From the NCBI GenBank assembly GCA_030625905.1, contig DAOUQA010000127.1:1-6189 (forward strand): a stretch of DNA of 6,189 bases. Reading direction: 5' to 3'. Shown here piece by piece: positions 1 through 6,189 of this stretch. The position numbers and the translations under genes are program-made. Origin of the DNA: Kiritimatiellales bacterium. Lineage in GTDB: Bacteria > Verrucomicrobiota > Kiritimatiellia > Kiritimatiellales > Pontiellaceae. The notes beneath the pieces were generated by a model that had not been told where the DNA came from, did not search any database, and was given only the letters and a program-made list of their open reading frames with translations. Every line of letters begins with the position of its first letter. Position 1 is the stretch's first letter.

Positions 1-156
1 GCTCTCGCCACCGACCACATCCAGAAATGGCTCGAAGGCAAAACCATCCAGAAAGTCATCGACGTCTCTGAGCACCGCCCTCGCCGCATGCCGGTAGCCG
101 CTCTTGACAAAAATCCCGCTTTTCACTACACCTCTTCCCATGAAGCCGCTCTTTAA
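1..156 (+). CDS. 3' end of a LeuRS-like open frame (second leuS-type tail)
   Basis: The frame is open from base 1 to a TAA at 154-156, giving 51 residues; its start lies outside the window. Residues 1-20 align without gaps to the C-terminal end of the complete LeuRS further down, with 13 of 20 identical, including the run WLEGKTI. At the DNA level 47 of 63 bases match. In LeuRS this stretch belongs to the C-terminal tRNA-binding domain and is normally followed by a conserved VPG-x-L-V-N-I end. Here that end is missing: after KVIDV the protein continues for about 29 unrelated residues (SEHRPRRMPVA...HEAAL). It could be the end of a second, divergent leuS, a decayed leftover of a leuS duplication, or an unrelated protein carrying a LeuRS-type C-terminal segment. 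The homology is clear; whether the gene is functional cannot be judged. Codon use (GAA and AAA preferred) resembles leuS rather than the DUF4838 gene next to it. Confidence 0.55.
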   Translation, partial: ALATDHIQKWLEGKTIQKVIDVSEHRPRRMPVAALDKNPAFHYTSSHEAAL

Positions 157-167
157 AACGAGCTTTC

Positions 168-200
168 GGGGCGCGTGCCCCAATCGCCTAAAAAGCGATT
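168..200 (+). terminator. Two adjacent small hairpins, possible weak terminator
   Basis: GGGGC at 168-172 pairs with GCCCC at 177-181 around a 4-base loop. AATCGC at 182-187 pairs with GCGATT at 195-200 around a 7-base loop, followed by TTCCT rather than a real T-run. They sit 11 bases after the stop of the upstream open frame and before the ribosome binding site of the DUF4838 gene. A weak terminator or leader structure is possible, but stem length and tail are marginal. Confidence 0.25.
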
Positions 201-228
201 TCCTATCAATCACAGGCACAGAACAGAC

Positions 229-234
229 AGGAGA
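229..234 (+). promoter_or_regulatory. Ribosome binding site deciding the GTG start at 241
   Basis: AGGAGA ends 6 bases before the GTG at 241. The alternative upstream GTG at 175 in the same frame has no purine-rich site in front of it and would place a charged 22-residue stretch before the signal peptide, so the start at 241 is preferred. Confidence 0.7.
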
Positions 235-240
235 AAGAGT

Positions 241-294
241 GTGAAAAGACTGTTTTTGGTTTTCTACCTATCATGCCTGGCAGCCACAATGGCT
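241..294 (+). other. Signal peptide of the DUF4838 protein
   Basis: Lys-Arg right after the initiator is followed by an unbroken hydrophobic core (LFLVFYLSCLAA) and a TMA end before QTYR, a plausible signal peptidase I site after residue 18. The Cys at residue 12 is preceded by Y-L-S. That is a poor lipobox and very near the start, so a lipoprotein is less likely. Confidence 0.8.
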
Positions 295-2532
295 CAGACG
301 TACAGAGTCGTGGGGCCGCGGGAGCCTCTTCCTCATGAAGCCACCGCGGTAAAGGAGCTGCAGGATCACCTGGCCCGGCGGATCAAGGGAGAGCTGACCA
401 TCGCTGGTCAACGGAGCATCGTGTTCCACGTGGGAGACACGGAACTGGCGCAGAAGAACAATCTGCTGTCCAGCGACCTACCGGAAGAGGAATGGCATAT
501 CAAGTCATTCGGCAACCAGGTTCTGCTCAATGGCGGCGGCACTCGGGGTGCCCTTTATGCGGTCTACCACTTTCTGGAAGACTATTGCGATATTCACTGG
601 TGGAGCGAGTATGAGGACTATGTCCCCCCTGCGGGGCCTTTGGACTTGCCCGCTCTGGACAAATCGGGGAAGCCGGCATTTCTGTACCGCGACTTGTATC
701 GTACCGATTATCCGGCTGAAGCCGTGAATTTTGCGGTCAGAATCCGCCTCAATCGCAGCGGCGATGTCCCGATTCCGGCCGACTACGGCGGCTCCTTCAA
801 CTACGGTCCCCCCTACCATTGCCACACGTTTGATAAATACATACCGGCCGCGAAGTATCTGGAAACCAATCCGGAGCTCTTTTCACTGCGCAAGGGCAAG
901 AGGGTTGGTGGCCAGCGTCACGGGCAGCTTTGCCTGACCAACGAAGCACTCAAGCCCGTTTTTCTTGACAGCCTGCGCGAATACATTCGCCAAGGTGAAG
1001 AGAGTGCCAGGAAACAAGGTGTGCCCTCGCCCCGCATCTATGAGGTGTCTCAAAACGACAACCGCCAGTTCTGTGAGTGCGAGAAGTGCATGGAGTTCGT
1101 GGAGAAGCACGGACACTCCGGGCTGTATCTGACCTTCATCAACTGGCTGGCCGGCGAGATTGCCAAGACCCATCCGCACGTGTACATCAGCACGCTGGCC
1201 TACCAGTACAGTGAACCGCCCCCTACAGGTGGCGTACGAGCCGCCCCCAACGTTGTGGTCAAGCTTACCGACACCCTGACCAACCAAGCCGCTTCCATCT
1301 TGGAGGAGGAAAACAAGGTCTTCAAGGAATTTGTCACGCAGTGGAAGGACGATGCGGACCATCTATTCATCTGGGACTACGCGATCACCTTCAGACGCAG
1401 TCTGACCGGGCTCCCCTTTGCCAGCGAGTTCTATTACGGCGATCTGTTCCGGCACTATCGGGCCAACAATGTCAGCGGTGTGTTCTGGGAACACGAGAAT
1501 CCGCACTTGGCCGACATGTATGAGCTGAAAATATTCCTGGAGTCCAAGCTCATGGAGGATCCCGATCAGGATGTGGAAGCCTTGATCGACTTGTTTATGG
1601 ATCGCTACTATGGTCCGGCGGCACCACACATTCTGGCGTATCGCCGTCTGGTTGACACGGCGCGCAAGCGCAACGCCGGGGTCGTGCGCTGGTTCCCGAA
1701 GATCTACTCCTTCGACTTCCTCAAGACCGAAGATATCGAGGCTGCTCACGAGCTTTTTGCGCAAGCAGAAGCCGCTGTCCGGGGCGATCCGTTGCTGTTT
1801 GCCCATGTGCGGCGGGCCCGCGCGGGGTTGGACTGCTTGACCTGCAAGCGCGGCATGGCGTCTCTTTGCTACCGATACAAGAACGGCAACGTCAGAGAAA
1901 GCAACTCCCATCTGGATGTCGTCAGCGCCAAGAAGCGTCTGGTCGAGTCCTGGCCGGTGTGGGCGGAGAGGTATGCAGGACGAAAGAACCAACCCCAGGC
2001 CGCGTTGAATGCGGTCAACGCGGAGTTGGCAGGATACAATGTGGAGGAATTGTCTCTGGCGCCGGTTCCGGAGCGGTTCAGTGGGCGGTCATTCTATGAT
2101 TTCAATGCGGGTGCTTTTGAGAATCACTCACCGCAAGCGGTCTCTTTCGTTCCGGACCCGGACAGCCCTTGCGGCTACGCGTTCCGGACCGACGTCAAAG
2201 CCAGTCATTACTATGAGTTGCCCTTCATGATCGGTTTCTACGACCAGGGGGCCAAAAAAGGGATCATCACAGAATCGTTTGCGCGGCCTCTGGGCGAACC
2301 TGGTTACAACTGGTACAAACTGGGGGTCGTCACCATTCCCAAGGACGGTTATGTGTACACCTCCCGGGCCTGGACGACCAAGCTGCAGACCGGTGTGGAT
2401 GAGTTGGTGGGCAACACGTACGAGATCTGGGTGTCCGCCAAGCTTTCCGGCCCCCATTTCTATCCCGGCAGTGCCAGTCCGGACTATATCTGGATCGACC
2501 GCATTATTCTCCTTGAGCCTGAAGTGCCGTAA
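241..2532 (+). CDS. Secreted DUF4838 protein, glycoside-hydrolase-like
   Basis: A 763-residue protein starting with GTG. It opens with a signal peptide (residues 1-18, predicted cut after ATMA), so it is exported. Residues ~19-138 resemble the N-terminal accessory domain of GH67 alpha-glucuronidases, including the G-x-RGALYAVYHFLE motif (residues ~99-114) and a following WW. Residues ~190-480 match the DUF4838 core, with its signature SQNDN-x3-CECEKC (residues ~270-283); the paired cysteines might bind a metal. A helical stretch and then a C-terminal, probably beta-rich region (~613-763) follow. DUF4838 proteins are thought to be TIM-barrel glycosidase relatives, but to my knowledge no substrate is firmly established, so breakdown of an acidic or sulfated polysaccharide is only inference. 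No sulfatase or transporter is visible alongside. Codon use differs from leuS: in 961-1440 I count 10 GAG to 5 GAA and 7 AAG to 1 AAA. The family call is firm; the function is open. Confidence 0.85.
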   Translation: MKRLFLVFYLSCLAATMAQTYRVVGPREPLPHEATAVKELQDHLARRIKGELTIAGQRSIVFHVGDTELAQKNNLLSSDLPEEEWHIKSFGNQVLLNGGGTRGALYAVYHFLEDYCDIHWWSEYEDYVPPAGPLDLPALDKSGKPAFLYRDLYRTDYPAEAVNFAVRIRLNRSGDVPIPADYGGSFNYGPPYHCHTFDKYIPAAKYLETNPELFSLRKGKRVGGQRHGQLCLTNEALKPVFLDSLREYIRQGEESARKQGVPSPRIYEVSQNDNRQFCECEKCMEFVEKHGHSGLYLTFINWLAGEIAKTHPHVYISTLAYQYSEPPPTGGVRAAPNVVVKLTDTLTNQAASILEEENKVFKEFVTQWKDDADHLFIWDYAITFRRSLTGLPFASEFYYGDLFRHYRANNVSGVFWEHENPHLADMYELKIFLESKLMEDPDQDVEALIDLFMDRYYGPAAPHILAYRRLVDTARKRNAGVVRWFPKIYSFDFLKTEDIEAAHELFAQAEAAVRGDPLLFAHVRRARAGLDCLTCKRGMASLCYRYKNGNVRESNSHLDVVSAKKRLVESWPVWAERYAGRKNQPQAALNAVNAELAGYNVEELSLAPVPERFSGRSFYDFNAGAFENHSPQAVSFVPDPDSPCGYAFRTDVKASHYYELPFMIGFYDQGAKKGIITESFARPLGEPGYNWYKLGVVTIPKDGYVYTSRAWTTKLQTGVDELVGNTYEIWVSAKLSGPHFYPGSASPDYIWIDRIILLEPEVP

Positions 2533-2562
2533 GGCAGGGATTTTCGGGCAGTCATATTAAGG

Positions 2563-2579
2563 GGAGGGCGTCGCCCTCC
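2563..2579. repeat. GC-rich perfect palindrome in the intergenic gap
   Basis: GGAGGGCG at 2563-2570 and CGCCCTCC at 2572-2579 are exact reverse complements around one base (in RNA a 7-base-pair stem with a 3-base loop). It lies 31 bases after the DUF4838 stop. It could help end that transcript, but no T-run follows on either strand. It may instead be an interspersed palindromic repeat. The rest of the 2533-2665 gap shows no gene and no clear promoter. Confidence 0.5.
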
Positions 2580-2652
2580 AGCTAACTTTCCAAGGATTGG
2601 CAGTGGAAAAGCTTAGGTAAATCCCTATTATTCCCACTCTTTAGAAATTTGA

Positions 2653-2658
2653 AAGGAG
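2653..2658 (+). promoter_or_regulatory. Ribosome binding site of leuS
   Basis: AAGGAG lies 7 bases before the ATG at 2666, an ideal spacing. The encoded N-terminus (MQENYPFQGIEKKWQ) is a normal LeuRS start, which confirms the choice. Confidence 0.85.
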
Positions 2659-2665
2659 CGGGGCA

Positions 2666-5233
2666 ATGCAAGAGAATTATCCTTTTCAGGGCATCGAGAA
2701 AAAGTGGCAAAACTTCTGGGATGACAACGGGGTCTTCAATACCGATCTGGCGACGGCGGAAAATCCATACTACTGCCTAATGATGTTTCCGTACCCCTCC
2801 GGCAAGCTGCACGTCGGCCACGGCCGCAACTACATTATTGGCGACGCCGTTGCCCGCTATAAAAAAATGCAGGGGTTTGATGTGTTCACGCCGATGGGTT
2901 GGGACTCCTTCGGTCTGCCGGCCGAAAACGCCGCGATCAAAACCGGCACGCCGCCCGCCGAGTACACCGCCGCCAACATTGTCACCATGAAGGAGCAGCT
3001 CCGCGCCTGGGGCTGCATGTACGACTGGGACAAGGAAGTCACCTCCTGTATGCCGGACTACTACAAATGGACGCAGTGGCTCTTTCTCCAATTCTACAAG
3101 CAGGGCCTCGCCTATAAAAAGAACTCCAACGTGAACTGGTGCCCGTCCTGCGCAACGGTCCTCGCCAATGAGCAGGTAGTCGATGGCGTCTGCGAGCGCT
3201 GCGACTCCGAGGTTGATCAAAAATCGATGGATCAATGGTTCTTCAAAATCACCGCCTATGCCCAGCGCCTGCTCGACGATCTCGACACGCTTGACGGTTG
3301 GCCGACCCGCGTGAAGACCATGCAGAAAAACTGGATCGGCCGCTCCGAAGGCGCGGAAATCAATTTCCCGGTCGTGCCGCGCGAAGACGGGGCAGGGGAC
3401 AACATTGACCATGTGGCCTGCTACACCACTCGCGTCGACACCATCCATGGCTGCACCTACATGGCGCTCGCCCCCGAGCATCCTGAGCTGAAGAATCTCG
3501 TCAAGGGCCTGCCGCAGGAAGCCGCAGTCCTCGAATTCATTAAGGCCAGCTCCAAGCTCACCAACCTTGATCGCGAGGCCGACGAAGTTGAAAAGGAGGG
3601 GCGCTTCACCGGGCGCTATCTCGTGAATCCATACACCGGCGAAAAAATTGAGCTGTGGGTCGGAAACTATGTCCTCATGTACGGCACCGGCGCGGTCATG
3701 GCCGTCCCCGCGCACGACCACCGCGACTTTGCCTTCGCCAAAAAATATGATTTACCAATCAAGCTTTCCATCCAGAATCCGGAAGGCTCGCTGGTGCTGG
3801 ACGAAATGGAAGATGCCTTTACCGAAGACGGCACCTGCGTCGACTCCGGCCCGTTCTCCGGCATCGATAACCGCGAGGCGATCAAGCAAATGACCGCCCA
3901 TGCCGAAGAACAGAGTTTCGGCAAAGGAAAGATTAACTTCCGCCTGCGCGACTGGCTCATTTCCCGTCAGCGCTACTGGGGGGCGCCGATTCCGATGGTT
4001 TATTGCGACTCCTGTGGCGTGGTTCCCGAAAAGGAAGAAAACCTCCCGATCCTGCTGCCGACCGACGTTAAATTTAAGGCCGAAGGCGAATCGCCGCTCA
4101 AATCCAGCGAAGCCTTCATGAACTGCGAATGCCCGAAATGCGGCGGCGCGGCCACGCGCGAGTCTGACACCATGGACACCTTCGTCGATTCCTCTTGGTA
4201 TTTCCTGCGCTACCTCAGCGCGCAGGATTCCGCACAGGCCATCGATGCGGCCACCGCCAACAAATGGATGCCCGTCGACCAATATATCGGCGGGATCGAG
4301 CACGCGATTTTACATTTGCTCTACGCTCGCTTCTTCACCAAAGCCATCAAAGACCTCGGCCTCATCGACTTCGACGAGCCGTTCAAGCACCTGTTCACAC
4401 AGGGCATGATCTGCAAAAAGGGACCCGACGGTAACCTGCACAAAATGTCCAAATCCAAAGGCAACGTCGTCAGCCCCGAAGAACTGCTCGAAAAATATGG
4501 AGCCGACACCGTCCGCCTCTACACGCTCTTTATCGGCCCGCCCGAAAAAGAGGCCGAGTGGCAAGACACCGGCGTCGAAGGCGCATCCCGCTTCCTCAAG
4601 CGCATCTGGCGCCGCATTTCCGAAAACCACGACATCCTTTGTGGGGCAGGCATCCCTGCCTGCCCATCTACGCCAGGGGCAGAGCAGGCTGGAAGGCCTG
4701 CTCCACTAGACGTCTCCACCATGGCCGACCCCGACCGCGATCTCTACCGCAAGACCAACGAAACCATCCAGCACATCACCCGCGGTCTCGACGGCGCCTT
4801 TACCTTCAACACCGCCATCGCCGCGATCATGGAGCTGATGAATGCGATCGACCATCTCAAGATTTCCGACGAAAGCTCCGACTCCGCCAAGGGCGTCTTC
4901 CGTGATGCCATCGAAAACGTCGTCTTGCTCATCTCGCCCTTCGCGCCGCACATCGCCGAAGAGCTATGGGTCGAGCTCGGCCACGCCCCCGGCGTCATGA
5001 ACGCCGACTGGCCGCTCGTGAACGAAGAAGCCCTCAAGCGCGACGAAATCGAAATGGTTGTCCAGGTCAACGGCAAAGTTCGCGACAAAATCAAAGTCGC
5101 TTCTTCTGCAAGCAAAGAAGAGATCGAAGCTGCCGCCCTCGCCGCCGAAAAAGTCCAGCAATGGCTAGAAGGCAAAACCATTAGAAAAATCATTGTTGTG
5201 CCGGGACGCTTGGTGAATATTGCTGTAAGCTAG
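2666..5233 (+). CDS. leuS: Leucyl-tRNA synthetase (LeuRS), class I
   Basis: Charges tRNA-Leu with leucine using ATP, in the cytoplasm; essential. 855 residues, normal for the bacterial enzyme. The Rossmann fold carries the HIGH-type motif as HVGH (residues 49-52) and the KMSKS loop exactly (593-597). A zinc module has C159/C162 and C176/C179; a second cysteine set, C447/C450 and C487/C489/C492, flanks the leucine-specific region. The CP1 editing domain that removes mischarged amino acids (~230-425) shows the threonine-rich strip TTRVDT (254-259) and the conserved aspartate after GTGAVMAVPAH, probably D351. The strip has Val where E. coli has Pro (TTRPDT). The anticodon-binding helices follow (~640-770), then the C-terminal tRNA-binding domain, which ends with the expected VPGRLVNI. 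Residues ~659-681 come from an inserted palindromic element, in a linker that varies between LeuRS proteins. Codon use prefers GAA and AAA (in 3902-4501: 12 GAA to 3 GAG, 12 AAA to 5 AAG). The gene is intact and very likely functional. Confidence 0.98.
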   Translation: MQENYPFQGIEKKWQNFWDDNGVFNTDLATAENPYYCLMMFPYPSGKLHVGHGRNYIIGDAVARYKKMQGFDVFTPMGWDSFGLPAENAAIKTGTPPAEYTAANIVTMKEQLRAWGCMYDWDKEVTSCMPDYYKWTQWLFLQFYKQGLAYKKNSNVNWCPSCATVLANEQVVDGVCERCDSEVDQKSMDQWFFKITAYAQRLLDDLDTLDGWPTRVKTMQKNWIGRSEGAEINFPVVPREDGAGDNIDHVACYTTRVDTIHGCTYMALAPEHPELKNLVKGLPQEAAVLEFIKASSKLTNLDREADEVEKEGRFTGRYLVNPYTGEKIELWVGNYVLMYGTGAVMAVPAHDHRDFAFAKKYDLPIKLSIQNPEGSLVLDEMEDAFTEDGTCVDSGPFSGIDNREAIKQMTAHAEEQSFGKGKINFRLRDWLISRQRYWGAPIPMVYCDSCGVVPEKEENLPILLPTDVKFKAEGESPLKSSEAFMNCECPKCGGAATRESDTMDTFVDSSWYFLRYLSAQDSAQAIDAATANKWMPVDQYIGGIEHAILHLLYARFFTKAIKDLGLIDFDEPFKHLFTQGMICKKGPDGNLHKMSKSKGNVVSPEELLEKYGADTVRLYTLFIGPPEKEAEWQDTGVEGASRFLKRIWRRISENHDILCGAGIPACPSTPGAEQAGRPAPLDVSTMADPDRDLYRKTNETIQHITRGLDGAFTFNTAIAAIMELMNAIDHLKISDESSDSAKGVFRDAIENVVLLISPFAPHIAEELWVELGHAPGVMNADWPLVNEEALKRDEIEMVVQVNGKVRDKIKVASSASKEEIEAAALAAEKVQQWLEGKTIRKIIVVPGRLVNIAVS
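4641..4706. repeat. 66-base palindromic element inserted in frame in leuS
   Basis: The ends are near-perfect inverted repeats: GTGGGGCAGG (4641-4650) against CCTGCTCCAC (4697-4706), 9 of 10 pairing plus one G-T. Each half also folds by itself: GGGCAGG 4644-4650 with CCTGCCC 4659-4665, and GAGCAGGC 4682-4689 with GCCTGCTC 4696-4703. The length is exactly 22 codons, so the leuS frame is kept and the element is translated as GAGIPACP...GRPAPL. It has no stop in several frames on both strands, and the minus strand reads similarly (GAGLPACS...QAGMPAPQ). It looks like a small non-autonomous repeat (MITE- or REP-like) that landed in a tolerant linker. I cannot see other copies within this window. 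No clear target-site duplication is visible. Confidence 0.75.
5135..5197 (+). repeat. leuS 3' segment repeated (diverged) at 1-63
   Basis: Direct repeat of the stretch at the window start, 47 of 63 bases identical and gap-free, in the same orientation about 5.1 kb apart. The best block is 5162-5181 against 28-47, with 19 of 20 bases matching. Substitutions are mainly third-position or conservative, as expected of homologous coding sequence. Confidence 0.6.
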
Positions 5234-5238
5234 AAGGA
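5234..5238 (+). promoter_or_regulatory. Ribosome binding site of the AlbA_2 gene
   Basis: AAGGA begins directly after the leuS stop codon (5231-5233) and ends only 3 bases before the ATG at 5242, a short spacing. With 8 bases between the two genes, translation may be coupled to leuS. No separate promoter can be recognised because the upstream DNA is leuS coding sequence. Confidence 0.55.
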
Positions 5239-5241
5239 TAT

Positions 5242-6189
5242 ATGACAGAAAAAGAGCATACGATCATTGATGGCCTTTTGACATGGGAAGAAGATGCCGG
5301 CTTAGATTTTAAACGAGTCGGATCTCACAAGGTAAAGTCTTTTATTAAGACGGCTGTCGCAATGGCCAATACTGAAGGCGGCATAATCGTATTTGGAATC
5401 GAAGATTCTGCAAAGGCTACTGGAGCTGATCGTTTGTATGGAGTGGGCGAGAATCCCAGTGTACTTGACGATTTCAAAAGAGAACTATCTGCTGACGTTC
5501 TTCCTTCTCTGGATAAAAGTAACCACCTGGAAATGTTGTGGAGGTCTTTTCCTTGTAAGCTCCGGACTGGTCAAATGGGTGAAATCCGGGTTTGTTTCGT
5601 TCCAAAAAGCGGGCTGGTTCATTCCATAAAAGGTGGAGGAACATACGCACGGTTCGGAAGTCAAAATAGACAATTAACTGCCAATGAAATCACAAACCTT
5701 AGCCTTCAGAGAGGTGTCCAGTCAGCCGTTGATGCTCCCGCGGATGTTCCAGTTGAGCTTTTGGAAACAGACTGGTGGAAACAATATGCTGAACAGCGAC
5801 AACTCTCGCGACCCTTTCCCGATGTTCTCAAGCATATAGGACTTTCTGTACCAGATGGTAGTGAGTGGAAGCCATCCATGGCAGCTGTATTGCTGTTCGC
5901 TGAATTTCCAGGAAGCTTGTTGCATAGAAAATGTGCGATTCGAATATTTCACTATAGAGGTCACGAGGTTGAGTATCAGGAAAATACCAATCTCATCGGG
6001 AAGCCGATAACAATTGACGGGCCTCTGATTCAGCAAATTCGGAAAGCGACTGACGGACTGATGAATGAGATTAAGAGCAACGCCCAAGTTTCCGTGCAAG
6101 GGTTTGAATTTTTCCAGCATTATCCGCGACGCGTAATTCAAGAAGCAATCACGAATGCGGTTTTGCATCGTGACTATCGGTTGAATGAA
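5242..6189 (+). CDS. AlbA_2 (Schlafen-like) domain ATP-binding protein, 3' truncated by window
   Basis: Open from ATG 5242 to the last base, 316 residues with no stop; the gene continues outside. The N-terminal AlbA_2 domain shows its usual signature: GLDFKR (residues 20-25), then AMANTEGGIIVFGIED (40-55), and TYARFGSQNRQLTANEI (134-150), which matches the family's R-x-G-S-x-x-R strand. A middle region (~170-290) leads to YPRRVIQEAITNAVLHRDY (294-312). This is the start of the GHKL-type ATPase domain common in these proteins, with N-box residues E301, N305 and H309. Such AlbA_2/HATPase_c_4 proteins are widespread, often annotated as transcriptional regulators or RecG-like ATP-binding proteins, and are sometimes found in defence or mobile islands; the substrate is not known. 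Codon use is unlike leuS: in 5461-5520 only 4 of 20 codons end in G or C, against 17 of 20 in a leuS stretch (4322-4381). This suggests horizontal acquisition. Family call strong, role uncertain. Confidence 0.85.
   Translation, partial: MTEKEHTIIDGLLTWEEDAGLDFKRVGSHKVKSFIKTAVAMANTEGGIIVFGIEDSAKATGADRLYGVGENPSVLDDFKRELSADVLPSLDKSNHLEMLWRSFPCKLRTGQMGEIRVCFVPKSGLVHSIKGGGTYARFGSQNRQLTANEITNLSLQRGVQSAVDAPADVPVELLETDWWKQYAEQRQLSRPFPDVLKHIGLSVPDGSEWKPSMAAVLLFAEFPGSLLHRKCAIRIFHYRGHEVEYQENTNLIGKPITIDGPLIQQIRKATDGLMNEIKSNAQVSVQGFEFFQHYPRRVIQEAITNAVLHRDYRLNE

Noticed and set aside
175..240. An upstream GTG at 175 giving a 785-residue DUF4838 protein
   Set aside because: It has no ribosome binding site, lies in a hairpin, and would bury the signal peptide behind 22 charged residues; GTG 241 has a good site and a clean signal peptide.
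1363..1992. Minus-strand open frame (209 residues) opposite the DUF4838 gene
   Set aside because: No domain or credible start; it is fully covered by the conserved DUF4838 core on the other strand.
2597..2631. Promoter for leuS from TTGGCA (2597-2602) and TATTAT (2626-2631)
   Set aside because: The spacing is 23 bases, well beyond the usual 16-18, and no better pair was found in the gap, so I do not call a promoter.
2777..3721. Long minus-strand open frame (314 residues)
   Set aside because: It lies wholly within leuS, is antisense to well-conserved LeuRS motifs, and shows no recognisable domain; it is a by-product of GC-rich codon structure.
4641..4706. The palindromic region in leuS as an intrinsic terminator or frameshift site
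   Set aside because: The reading frame runs straight through in phase with normal LeuRS sequence on both sides, and there is no T-run or slippery sequence.
5393..5629. Plus-strand open frame of 78 residues with a hydrophobic stretch
   Set aside because: It is an out-of-frame shadow of the AlbA_2 gene, without a ribosome binding site.
5722..6168. Minus-strand open frame (148 residues) at the window end
   Set aside because: It overlaps the AlbA_2 frame, whose family motifs are unmistakable up to the last bases; the antisense translation shows no domain.

Overview
The window looks like chromosomal DNA from a member of the Planctomycetes-Verrucomicrobia-Chlamydiae group, most likely Kiritimatiellota or Lentisphaerota. 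This rests on three things: a secreted DUF4838 protein (a family abundant in those polysaccharide-degrading bacteria), a GC-rich palindromic repeat translated in frame inside leuS as 'GAGIPACP...GRPAPL', and moderate-to-high GC. It is an inference from gene content, not a phylogenetic placement.

Layout, all genes on the + strand: (1) 1-156, the 3' end of an open frame whose first ~20 residues match the C-terminus of leucyl-tRNA synthetase (LeuRS); (2) a short gap with two small hairpins; (3) 241-2532, a secreted 763-residue DUF4838 protein starting at GTG; (4) a 133-base gap with a strong GC palindrome; (5) 2666-5233, a complete leuS with all catalytic, editing and zinc motifs and a 66-base repeat element inserted in frame in a linker; (6) 5242 to the window end, an AlbA_2 (Schlafen-like) protein with the start of a GHKL-type ATPase domain, cut by the window.

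The genes do not form an obvious pathway. leuS is housekeeping, the DUF4838 gene is probably an accessory carbohydrate gene, and the AlbA_2 gene is an accessory regulator or defence-type gene. Three codon styles are visible: LeuRS-like fragment and leuS (GAA/AAA), DUF4838 gene (GAG/AAG), AlbA_2 gene (A/T-ending). This suggests a mosaic built around a leuS locus. The two points most worth following are the second LeuRS-like tail upstream of a complete leuS, and the palindromic element that became part of the LeuRS protein. I see no CRISPR array, tRNA, rRNA or transposase gene, and no convincing new multi-gene system.
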